Positions 11,816-22,688 of a DNA stretch of 64,000 bases are shown piece after piece. This stretch comes from Larix kaempferi (Eukaryota; Streptophyta; Pinopsida; Pinales; Pinaceae), in contig BSBM01000606.1 of NCBI GenBank assembly GCA_027924585.1, forward strand, positions 14,451,501 through 14,515,500. The letters are read 5' to 3'. A program made the position numbers and the translations under genes. The notes beneath the pieces are model-generated. The model worked only from the letters and a program-made list of their open reading frames with translations. It was not told where the DNA came from and made no database searches. Numbering within the stretch: position 1 is the stretch's first letter; the number at the start of each line of letters is the position of its first letter.

Positions 11816-13827
11816 ATACCCCGAATTAATTATAATTACATTAATTATAGTCATGTAGGCTTATTATTTACTTCTATCCCTCTTTATATCCTATATTACA
11901 TTGAGACTCATTTGAAAGGATCATCATCTTATATTGTGAATTTATATCTTGTGATAGGGGGTTATCCCCTCTAAGAGGCTTCAATTTTATTCACTCTTTT
12001 ACTATATTTTGGCACGGTAGTACTTAATTGGGTCATTTTAATGTTTATTTGGCTATTTGGTTCACGACATTGGCTACAGAAGATTCATCCATGGAACATG
12101 AAAATGAAGATTGGGATTTTTGCTTGTCCCAGTTGGAAGAGAAAATTACATTTAACGAAATTACAATGGTAAGTGTTACATAATTTTAAAAAGTTTTAGG
12201 TTACTAACCAATCAGCTCATGAAGACCTGAAGATAAGAATGGAAAGAAAAGGGAGTATTTTAAAGATTTAAATACAAACATGACATCCAAGGAATATTAG
12301 AAGAGATAAAGGGGTAAATTAGAAGTTATCAATCCTCCTTGACATAAACTATCCTCATCAAGAAGAGGATAAGGATAACAAAACGATCAAGTTCCATTCA
12401 CATATGGAAAACACATTAACACATCCAAAGAATAAGAGGATTAAGTCCCAAACACTAGATCATTCATCACAACAAGATCCATGAAATCGTGGTTCAACTC
12501 AGGACAAAGGAACTACTTAATTCCCAAGATCAATATTAGTAAGTTTTATGGTAATAAGCCCATGAAACTCCTATACAATGCTCTCAAACACATACAAAAC
12601 CCTTCCCTTCAGCCAAAACCAAAATTGGAGTGTTCCAAAATAAGTTTTCCTTGGATAACTCAGCCATATTACTCAACCTTCAATGTGGGTTTTGCTTTGC
12701 TTTGTGTTCATGTCTTTTTAATATTTCATTTCTAATATTATAAATTGTGGTTTTTATATTTCATTTTATTTTATTTATAATATTAAAAATTGTTTTCTTA
12801 CTATTATATTTTATTTTAGATTGTTATTCTATTCTCATATATGGTATGCATATATTAAAGTTATTAAAGTTTTATTTTTGTACAATATATTTTACATTTC
12901 TATGTAAGATTTTGTTTTTATTTTATTTTTTATTTACAATGTTATATTATAAATATATTTTATATTAACATATGTTGTTTGGGTGTTATATATTAATGTT
13001 TTATTTTTCCATATATAGATATTGTTAGCTTTTTGGTTTGCAATTCTTTATTGTTTGCAATATTAATTATATAAATATATATAATAACTATACAATATAT
13101 TAATATTATATATGGGTGAAAAGAAAAATGGGAAAAATGTTTTTGATAATTTATTTATTTTATATGTGAAAGGAGAAGGGGTTAGCTGTGATTATGGGGA
13201 TATTTTTATTATTATTATTATTCAAGGAGATAGGAATTAACAAACGGTTTTTTACAAAAAAAGTGAGGAATTATTTTTTCTTCAAAATGGAGGATATTGG
13301 CTATTTCTTGTAAGGAAGGGACCGAGGGGGAATTTAAATATTTTTGAACTCGGGTGCAAAGAGAAACATGGTGAATGAATGCATATGGATAATTAATGGA
13401 GGCTATGAAATTGACTATTTTTAGCTAACATGACACAAAATATATGAACTTGTCGAAACTTTAACAGACAACCAATATGGTCAAACGACGATGGTTTTGT
13501 TCAAAAAAATTATGAAGAGAACCAGTATAACAAGCTGAACGGAGTGACACTAACTTTAGGACATGAAAATTCCAAAAGACTCGACTCAACCACATGTAGA
13601 AGAACTCATTTATCACTTGATAAACTATATGCAAGACATGAGGTATTATCTAGATATCAACTCACCACACCCAAGGCACTAGTTAGTAGAGAAACCCCTA
13701 AATGAGCATGTCAATGATTTCCTATCATCTAATGTCACAATGGGCATTAGGAATATGGCCTCAAATAAATGATCCCTAGCTTAGAAGACATGTATTGAAA
13801 AATAATCCAAGTTGTGTACTATTAATG
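11816..13827. other. AT-rich non-coding stretch
   Basis: Probably 3' untranslated and LTR remains of the fragment before it, but no LTR boundaries were found. From 12700 to 13110 it is extremely AT-rich (TTTATTTTTATTTT runs) and a short ATT microsatellite lies near 13207-13221. Open frames here (12481-12735, 12747-12968) are low-complexity chance frames. Confidence 0.4.
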
Positions 13828-13913
13828 TTACAATTTACTAAATTTTAACACTGCAGATGGATTCGGAGGGGTCTCCGAATCCATCTGCAGTGTTAAAATT
13901 TAGTAAATTGTAA
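13828..13913. repeat. Perfect 41-bp inverted repeat with a 4-nt loop
   Basis: The left arm (13828-13868) and right arm (13873-13913) are exact reverse complements with no mismatch, separated only by GGGT. The inner part is CACTGCAGATGGATTCGGAG, the outer part TTACAATTTACTAAATTTTAA. It abuts the foldback-related DNA at 13955-14216. Lack of any mismatch among old, decayed repeats implies a recent origin, gene conversion, or an assembly fold-back artefact. Confidence 0.9.
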
Positions 13914-13954
13914 AAATTTATTATCAAAATTATAATTTTCCATTTCCGGAATGA

Positions 13955-14216
13955 CACAATTAAAAATGACCACATAAATCACCAATTGTTATGTGGTCAT
14001 TTTTAGTTTACTTATTATCTCGTGACCAAATTGGTCATTTATCTCGGTCGTTTTTAGTTTAGTTCTTATCCGGTGACCAAATTGGTCATTTATCTTGGTC
14101 ATTTTTAGTCGGTTCACTTAACATTTCTCAATTTTGGTCATTTATCACTTGAAAAAGCTGTGGTGACCAAATTTTTTGGTTGCCTGGTCACTTATCTCTC
14201 ATTTTGTACTAGTGCA
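13955..14216. mobile_element. Diverged relative of the CACTA-like foldback element
   Basis: The right end GTCACTTATCTCTCATTTTG TACTAGTG matches the inverted terminus of the elements at 3208 and 43922, and the body has the same TGGTCATTTAT words in repeated blocks (near 13995, 14030 and 14088). A hairpin ATGACCACATAA/TTATGTGGTCAT lies at 13967-14001. No matching left CACTAGTAC end was found, and there is no tRNA-like neighbour here. It is probably truncated on the left next to the 41-bp palindrome. Confidence 0.55.
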
Positions 14217-16255
14217 GGGAGGAGATAAAACATAAAAAATTGCTATGAAATTCATATAAGGAACATAAAAAAAAATATCAATCAAATAATCCACAAAACT
14301 ATGAGAAAGAGAGAAAGAGATTTGGAGAAAAAGGATTCCATTAAGATGAACCATTACATACAATGAGGCCAATTTTGGGAACTATCCCTCCCAATATTGA
14401 CTTTCTTCCTACTAACTTTTTTATAAGATGTCTTGTTGACAATGTCAACTTTGAATAACTAAATCCATTAATTACATGTCCATCATACTCCCTTTTACAT
14501 TTAATAAAAATATGGATTTTTTATTTTCACATCGAAACTTAGACTATGAGAGCCCCTAAGATTCTAATCAATGACACCATTTCTCCTTAGATTTTTGTAT
14601 CTAGGACATGGTCGTTTATTCCCCTCCCATACACATAAATATGACCCATAAAAATTCTTCCCAATTGCATTTCTATAAAGTCATATCCTAGGAAATACAA
14701 TCGATAGAGTGGATTAAAGGTAGCAATCTAATTACCTAATATAAAAAATTTACATTCAAAATAACTATCTAGGGAAACAAGAAAACAAAAACACTTGTTA
14801 CTATAAGCTTGGCTTCGAAAACATTATGCACACAAAAATCCAATAAACCTTCACCCCTTCGAGTAATAACTTGGAAACCTACACGCAGAGAAATAAAAAA
14901 AAATCAAGTCATTTTGGCTACGACAATACCAATCATAAAAATACTAAAATTGGTTATATGTTGATCTTAGCTAAGTGTACTAGGAAACTAGTACAATCGT
15001 CTAACCATAAATTCAAATGCAAAACCATCAAACATTTAATAATAATATGTAGAAGAGCAAGTGCGGGGCATGGGGGGGCTTAAGAACAATATATATATTT
15101 ATATTAATAGAAAAAAAATATAGTTATACTTGATAATTTAATTTCCAGAACCTTTGTTAAAAGGATCTAGATTGCTTTAAAGTGGACAATTCACACTAAC
15201 TTATACATCAAGAATCCTTCATAGCTGGAATAGAAAATAATTTAGGACTTAGATCAGTCCAATCAACAAGCCACTTATGTATAAGAACAAGATTTCATAT
15301 AGTATATAACAATGTTAAAAATATAGAATAACTCTGGGTGAAATCACGAATTTGGGTGTCCATTCAGTGAGAATGGCATCACAAAATTTCCAACTTATCA
15401 CTTTTCAAGTGAATTATTTAATGTTTTTCGCCAAAAAGTGTACACTAGCTTTCAATTAGTAATTTTATTTAATGGAGACCTCATACTCGATGCGCTACTC
15501 ACTTGCCTTAGAGAAAAAAGCTTCCAGTAGCTAAGCTTTCAGCTTAAAATGTTTTTGGTTGAAAACATGTTCTGTCAAACATGTTTTTGGGTGAAAATCA
15601 TTTACATATATGGATTGTAGGAAGGTTGTAGTAGCATTTGGAAATATCAAATTATGCTTATCGTCCACCATATTCTACTCGGTAACCACCACCTTGTTCA
15701 TTGTGTTAATTTTCTTCCACCCTATTTGTCATGTTCAGCTAAATCGAAGGTGAATCTCCAAGTTGGTCCATTGGAGGTAAACGACCTAAGTCTTCTTATT
15801 TCCTAGCAAGTGTCTAGCCCTTCTTTTAGCTTAGGCTATGATTATGTTCTAAATAGGTCTGGAATTTAGTATGAATACTACCTGTTAAATGAAAATTTGA
15901 TGTTGTTTAAGTGTTTTTATTACACTTCATTTTAAATTTTTATTGAATTCCATTTTATTCATTTAAACATATTATTACATTTGCATCAGTAATGGATGGA
16001 GAATGGTGATAGGTGTTATTGTTGGGAAAAATAATTGCTTATTTTACTTCACATAAATTATCAACCAGGATTAGTAAACTGATTGGGTATCTTGCAAAGT
16101 ATATGCAAAATCAAGACTCGATTAGTCACTCTAAATAGAAACATTGACTAAGCTACTCAAAATAAATCCCATAAAGATTGAATGAATTCACGGTGTGTAT
16201 ATCAACAATCACCCTTCAAGTTTTGATGGTTGTGAATTAGGATCTTGTTTAATAT
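14217..16255. other. Non-coding stretch, nothing recognised
   Basis: AT-rich DNA between the foldback relative and the 5' LTR of G1. It has short chance frames only and no RNA gene or LTR ends. Confidence 0.45.
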
Positions 16256-18020
16256 TGTAATGTCCCCATTCAAATAAATTCATGACAGGAAAATTCCATC
16301 AATCCTTCTAGTTCCCTAGGTTGGATGGAGACATTGGGATTTGCAATAAGGAAGCTAATAAATGATGTTTACACATTAGAATGGAATAAATATTTAATAA
16401 AGGAGCTAAATTATAAGGGAAAATCAAAGTGGCAATTGATCATGAAGACACATGGATGGTGTGGGACCCACACAAGCTAGATTTTCTATGCCACATGGCA
16501 ACCTCCTCTTGTCAATTCGAATCCATAAGAATCCCAACATTATTGGGATGAGTTCGAAGGATCATACACTTGGAAATATGCATCATAGGTCGAATTTGGA
16601 TGGAAGTGTAACTCCCATGGAAGAGGAAGAGTCAAATGAGAGGTTCTTGGACACTTGGGATAGATTCCCTAACCTCTATGACAACAATGATGAAGATGCT
16701 ATGAAATCTATAACAAATTTCAAACTTGATTGCTGAAATATGACCAATATGACATGTTAGGCCTAAAAATAGCATCCAAGTGAGCGCTCATGTGAGTTAG
16801 AGAAGCTCAAGAGGTTCCTAGTCAAATTGGTGGAAAGTGGAAGGCTAGGAAGTGGGAGACAAGTGGCAAATCTCAAATCCCTCCCTAATTCGAATTGGCT
16901 TGGAGTTAATGGATGGAATTGGAACCTTAGAAGGATAAGGATGTTTATAAAATATAGATATTAATTAAGAGAAGGGATTTTGATCATTTTCATAATTTGT
17001 ATTTGAGAGGAGAGCTAGTGGAGTGCTACTCTACTTGCCTTAGCACCAATTTTGAGGGTGAAAGATTCCCATCCTAGTTGGTAATTGTAAAATCCATTCA
17101 GAACTTCATTTGTATATTTAATGGATTCATATGTTGTAGGTTCAAGCTACAGGGCAGCTTGTGGTCACTTCTAGTTCAGATTGTTTCTCCAACCATTTCA
17201 AGTTTTATCAACATATTCATGATCATGGATGAATTGCGCACTTGGTGAGTTGTTGTTCTCTTTGGGGGACCTTATAATTACCAATTATTTTGTCATATGA
17301 TGTAAATTATATTTTATTCATCTTAATAATAGATTCAGGTTGATATTCCAAGTGGAAATTCGTAAATTTGATCATTAATGAGCAAACGGTGCCATTTTCC
17401 CCACTATGTTGATATATGCCAATGATATGTTGTTATATTAAAATGGACCAATGAAATACTTATTATTTAATGATGTAAGGACTGTTAATAACCTGATCTA
17501 CAAGTTTCATATTCAATGCATAGTATTTTGGAGTCATATTGTTCAATTTCATAGCATTCGGAGAATATTGCCTATCATTTCCCCCAAGGTCGAAAATAGT
17601 CTTTTTGTATATGATTTGAGAGGGTTGTAGCAGACTTAATAAATTGAATGGTGATGTATATGAGACCATATTGATGTCCCATAGATATACCCTACCTCTA
17701 TTCATAAATTTGACAGGGTCCAATAACATCTGGAGAGCCATTTCCAGCATCTACCCTATGGGAAATTAAACCCCTAATTGCTAGTCAAATTCCCTACATT
17801 GGACAGAATTCAAAGGAGAGTTGAAAAAGCCTCTTGAAGACTCTAAGGAATCCATGAACCTCATAAATATTTCATAATACCATCCATTTATATTTTGTAA
17901 CAATTTGGGAGCATTTGGAGTCATTTGGAGATTAAGAAACCAATACTAGCTAAGGGTTCAACTAGTGGAAAAAATTGAAAATTTCACCATTTTAATAAAT
18001 TTATAGAAAGAGACATTACA
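16256..18020 (+). repeat. 5' LTR of G1
   Basis: Begins TGTAATGTCCCC, ends GACATTACA. It aligns over its full length with 22689-26006 once the 23710-25266 insert is removed (1765 versus about 1760 bp). The open frame at 16452-16736 is not preserved in the 3' copy and is not considered coding. Confidence 0.92.
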
Positions 18021-18022
18021 AG

Positions 18023-18034
18023 TGGTATCAATGC
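18023..18034 (+). promoter_or_regulatory. Primer-binding site of G1 (initiator tRNA-Met type)
   Basis: TGGTATCAATGC starts two bases after the LTR. It is the plant iMet primer site TGGTATCAGAGC with two changes. Confidence 0.8.
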
Positions 18035-18146
18035 ATAATATTGGAACCTTATGTGGTTTGATATTCAAGAGGACAATAAGTCAGGGACCACCATTAGATA
18101 TTGAAACCAAAGTGCTTTTGTTGAAGAAGAGGAAGTAGGGGAAAAA

Positions 18147-19340
18147 GTGCATTTTGAGGAAACTATGGCTAGGGATGAGAAGGGAATCTCAGATGATAGT
18201 CAGGAGTTTAGGAAAATCATGATATCCCTCTTTGAATACATGACACAATATATTATGAACGGATTCGAATTGTTTTCCAGCCAACTTGGGAGCAAAGGAG
18301 TAATAGGAGGCAACAGTAGTTCTCATTATGAGGAAAAGAAGCCAATGGGTGAGCATATTTTTTCAAGCATAGGACCACATAATAAAGCAAATAAATTTTA
18401 GAAAACACCAAGGTATAATACACCTAAATTTATTGATTCCAAAGAAAATATTAATACTCCATATGATATGAAAGAGGTTCTAATCGAATGGAAAAAATTG
18501 AGTGAAGATTGCAGAAGGACCCTACCATTTGATTAATACTTTCTTGTATCAAACAAGCTCAAAATGAGGTAAGGTAATAGGATTCCCTTTTAAAATAGAG
18601 AATGGAATTATTCGATAAGTAAAATGCCACTTCCGACATTTGATAGCTCATCTCAAATTTCTGTAAATGATTGGGTACAAAAACTAGATGTGTATTTTCA
18701 GCTGAATCCCATGGTGGAAGAAGATGCATTAAAAATGGCCATTCTGCATCTTGAAGGGGAAGCCAATGATTGGTGGTTCCATGGTATGAAAACCTTGGGA
18801 CATGATCAGGTTAAAGCATATGGAGAATTTGTTGACAGAGTATTAGAAAGATTTGAGCAAAAAGACCCAAAATTGCCTTTCAAAGAAGTAGCCCAATTGA
18901 AGCAAGTTGGGACCCCTGCTGAGTATATGATGGAATTCCAAAAATTATCAGTTAAGGTGGATGATATATTCACGGTGAGGCTAGCATTACTCTTTACTAA
19001 ATTTTTGGTTGAACCCTTAAAAGTTTTAGTTAAGGCCCACAAGCCAAATTCATTGAAGGATGCTATGAACTTGACAAGAGATCTACAAAATGTGCTACCT
19101 AGGACAAGGTTTCCTCACAAGCCTAACTCCCCTTCCAAATTAATATTTGACAAGAAGAATTGGAAAAGAGATGCATTTGAAAAGAATAATAAAGAGGTAC
19201 TAAATAAGGAAGAACTGAGAAGAAAAAAACTATGCTACACATGCTTTCAACCATGGGCACCGGGGCATAAGTGTACTAAGGGAAAATCTCAATACATTGA
19301 AGTATTTTTTGATAATGATGAGTATGAAGGGGGTATGTAG
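18147..19340 (+). pseudogene. gag of G1
   Basis: Capsid and nucleocapsid protein that packages element RNA in cytoplasmic particles. One frame runs from Met 18147 to 19340, broken near 18401-18620 by at least three stops. The capsid part (18624-19080) shows DWVQKLDVYFQLNP and EGEANDWWF, the usual gypsy gag pattern, then VDRVLERFEQKDP. The C-terminus has a zinc knuckle CYTCFQPWAPGHKC (about 19232-19273), the variant spacing typical of plant chromoviruses. A frameshift separates it from the protease frame at 19439. Confidence 0.85.
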
Positions 19341-19438
19341 GAAGAAGGAAAACAAGAATAAAATCATCCTTCACCTGACAAAGCAAGAATGGTGTACTTT
19401 CAGCAGTGCCTCACTATCACACTATTCAATGAAACGGA

Positions 19439-20041
19439 GTGGTACAAGGACAAAGGGCCTTGGTATTGGTAGATAGAGGAGCCACACACAAATTCATTGA
19501 TGCAGACATGGTAGAGAGGAAGAAGATACCTACTAAACCATTCGATGGTTTCACAGTCATCATTCCTGGTCACCACACTATGGAGTGCAAAACATGGGTT
19601 CCAAAGCTGCAAATCACCACAGGTAATTACACTTTTTCAGATAGATTTTATGTGTTTTATGTTACTGATACTAATGTGGTTTTTGGATTGCAATGGTTGT
19701 ACTCTATAGGGGAGCATACAATGAACTATCAAATTCCTCAAATAAAATTCCAAGATTCAGAAGGAATACTAAGGGTTGTGACAGGGCAGCACACCTATCT
19801 GAGGCATGGAGACATAGAATGGGTTCGTGAATGTATCATCATGTCTGCCAAGACAAATATAAAGGTTGATGAACACCCAAAGGAGATAGAGAAACTCCTA
19901 CAAAAATATGAAAAAGTTTTTGGAGACCTTCCACATGGTAGACCACCTAAAAGGGGGGTTGAGCACAACATTGTTTTGGAGGAGGGTACTTTACTCACCC
20001 AAATACCACCCTATAGATATCCAAAAAAATTTAGATATTAA
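19439..20041 (+). pseudogene. Aspartic protease region of G1 pol
   Basis: Retroviral-type aspartic protease that would mature Gag-Pol. The active-site region reads LVDRGATHKFID where the family has D-S/T-G, so the Ser is replaced by Arg. The flap/C-terminal part FGLQWLYSIGEHTMNY is the usual VLGMQWL block. The frame continues towards RT through LQKYEKVFGDLPHGRPPKR and stops at TAA 20039-20041, three codons before the conserved start of the RT domain. Confidence 0.85.
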
Positions 20042-21240
20042 ATTGAAAATGTCATCCAAGAACTCTTAGATTTGGGACTCATTAGACTAAGCTCTAACCC
20101 TTATGCCTCTTCAGTAGTGTTTGTGAAGAAAAAAGATGGAACCTTAAGGATGTGCATAGACTTTAGAGATTTGAACAAGATGACAATCAAGAATACGTAT
20201 CCTATTCCTAAAATTGATGAGCCCATGGATGAGATATTTGGGGAAAAATATTTCTCCAAAATTGATCTTAGATCAGGTTACTATCAAATTCGAATGAAGG
20301 AAGAAGATGTGCAAAAGACTGATTTTAGTTGTCACTATGGCTACTATGAGTTTCTTGTTATGCCTTTTGGATTAGCTAATGCTCCATCCACATTCCAAGC
20401 ATGCATGAATAGGATATTTTGCAAGCATCTTCGAAATTTTGTTTTGGTTTTCTTTGATGGCATTCTCATTCATAACAAAACTTGGGAAGAGCATTTGCAT
20501 CATTTAGAGGTTGTGCTGAAAATTTTGCATGAACAGTCCTTGTTTGCTAAGTTGTCTACATGTGAATTTGGGATGAAGGAAATATTGTATCTTGGGTACA
20601 TTATTTTAAAAGTATTGAAAGTGCACAAGGAAAAAATAAGGGCCATCCTTGAATGGCCAACACCAAAAAACATCACAGAATTAAGAGGCCTCATTGGAAT
20701 ATGCACCTATTATAGGAATTTTGTAAAAGGGTTCTCCAAATTGACTTGTCCGCTCACTGATTTGAAAAATAAATATGCTTTAAAGTGGGATGAAGAGTCT
20801 CAAAAGGCCTTCCAAAAAATGAAAGAGGTAATGAGTAGTTGACTAGTACATGCATTACTTGATTTTACTAAACCTTTTGTTTTGGAATGTAATGCTTCAG
20901 GTGAAGGGATAGGGGTTGTCCTAAACAAAAATCAAAACCCTATAGCCTTTTAGAGAAGAAATTTTTAGCCCCAAGAGAAGATTTACTCAATCTATGAAAA
21001 ATAAATGTTGGCCATCATGCATGGCTTGGCCAATTTTATACAATACTTGGTGGGAAACAAGATGGTGGTGAAAAATGATCACAATAGTCTAAAGCACTTC
21101 CTTACCCAAAATGATCTTAATGAAAGGAAACAAAAGTGGGTAAGCAAGATCCAAGATTTTGATTTTTATATTGAATATCTAAAAGGGAAGAATAAAATTG
21201 TAGCAGATGCATTATCTAGAAGACCTTCCTTTTCTCTCAT
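20042..21240 (+). pseudogene. Reverse transcriptase and RNase H of G1 pol
   Basis: Same frame as the protease. The RT palm is clear: SSVVFVKKKDGTLRMCIDFR, then KIDLRSGYYQIRM (first catalytic Asp kept) and FLVMPFGLANAPSTFQ. The catalytic box reads VFFDGILI instead of FxDD, losing the second Asp. The thumb is followed by RNase H with LECNAS (catalytic Asp to Asn), then DHNSLKHFLTQ and KNKIVADALSR. Stops occur at 20840 and three more between 20950 and 21004. With two catalytic sites altered it cannot reverse transcribe; whether this preceded insertion is unknown. Confidence 0.9.
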
Positions 21241-22430
21241 GGACATTGCAAAAGATTGGAAAAACATGCTGGTTGAATATGCCAAAGATAGTTTTGCTTA
21301 TGATGTGTTAGATGGGGTCAAAGGGGATGATAACTATAGTATTTTGAATGGGATAATATATTATAAGGGAATAATTTATTTGGTTCAAAATTCAAAACTC
21401 AAGTACAAGATTTTGCAAGAAGGATATGATTCCCCACTAGCTAGCCACCCGAGGATCTTCAAAACTTCTAGGAAATTAATGAAAATAATTTTTGGAGAGG
21501 GATGAAGGAAGATGTTCTCAAATATGTAAATTAGTGTAAGGTATGTCAGCAAAAAAAATCTAAAGTGACATGCCCAGCTAGTTTGTTGCAACCATTTCCC
21601 ATTCTGGAACAAAAATGGGAGAGTATCTCAATCAACTTCATCACAGGTTTGCCCAAATCTTTGGGAAAGGATTACATATATGTGGTAGTAGATAGGTTGA
21701 CGAAATTTGCTCATTTATTTTCTATTACATCATCTTTTAGTGCTGCGCAAGTGGTTGTTTTTTTTTTTAAAGAAATCTTCACATTGCATGGGCTCCCCAA
21801 GAGCATTGTAAGTGATAGAGATAGTAGATTCATGGGTGCTTTTTGGCAAGAAATTTTCAGATTGGTGGGCACTTAGTTGACTCCAAGCATAAGAAATAAT
21901 CCACAAACTGATGGCCAAACAGAGAGAGTGAATTAGTGGTTGGAAGGGTACGCAAGGAACTATGTGGGAGAGCAACAAAAAGCATGGGTAAAATGGCTAC
22001 ACTTGGGTGAGTTTTTCTACAACACCACTTTTCATATGTCAATAGGAATGTCTCCTTTCAAAGAATTATATGCTTATGAATCACTCACCTTTGTTGAGCA
22101 TATCTTTGGTGATATTAGAGCCCCAAAAGTTAAATATTGGGTGGAAGAGAGCCAAGAAATTTTAAAGCTTTTGAAAGACAACTTGCAGGTTTCCCAAAAT
22201 CAACAAAAAAAATATGCATATCAACATAGGGAAAAAAGGACCTTTAAAATCAATGATTTGGTATATTTGAGGTTCTATCCATATAAAAAAACATCTTTGA
22301 AAAAGAATGGAGGAGAGAAGCTAAAACCAAGATACTATGGCCCATACAAGGTAGTTCGGAAGGTTGGGGAGGTAGTATATGAGTTAGAACTTCCAGAAGG
22401 AAGTAAAATACACAATGTATTTCATGTTTC
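21241..22430 (+). pseudogene. Integrase of G1 pol
   Basis: DDE integrase that would insert the cDNA. The zinc-binding N-terminus is decayed: ASHPRIFKT keeps one His, CKVCQQ keeps the CxxC, and a stop and frameshift lie near 21500-21540. The core follows at 21565: the first catalytic Asp is Asn in SINFITGLP, the second is kept in VSDRDSRF, and the Glu is kept in DGQTERVN, followed by a stop. Stops are at 21874-21876 and about 21934. The 21940-22430 part holds the YNTTFHMSIGMSPF block and the C-terminal RYYGPYKVVRKVGEVVYELE motif. Confidence 0.88.
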
Positions 22431-22673
22431 ATGTCTCAAGAAGGTTGTTGGTCAACAAATTGTCATTTTAGAAAAAATTCCAACTTTGGATGATGAAGGT
22501 CAGCTCATACTTGTTCTAGAAAAAAATTTGAAGACTACGGAAAGAAGATTAAGGAGCAAAACGATAAAATAATTCTTGGTACAATGGAAGGATCTCCCAA
22601 GTGAAGATGCCACATAGGAGGAGGAACAAATTTTGCAGCATACAAATCTAAAATTGCTTGAGGACAAGAAATC
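22431..22673 (+). pseudogene. Chromodomain-like C-terminus of G1 pol
   Basis: After [12 protein letters not shown] the frame runs to TAA at 22570-22572. Beyond that, residues FLVQWKDLPSEDAT and then EEEQILQ (22573-22640) correspond to the chromodomain that directs chromoviruses to heterochromatin. Its conserved Trp after DAT is a TAG stop. It places G1 among chromodomain-bearing gypsy elements. Confidence 0.75.
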
Positions 22674-22688
22674 TTGGGTGGGGAGGAC
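22674..22688 (+). promoter_or_regulatory. Polypurine tract of G1
   Basis: TTGGGTGGGGAGGAC immediately precedes the 3' LTR, the expected plus-strand primer for second-strand synthesis. Confidence 0.8.

Noticed and set aside
16452-16736. 94-codon frame in the 5' LTR of G1
   Set aside because: Not preserved in the 3' LTR copy and has no recognisable domain.
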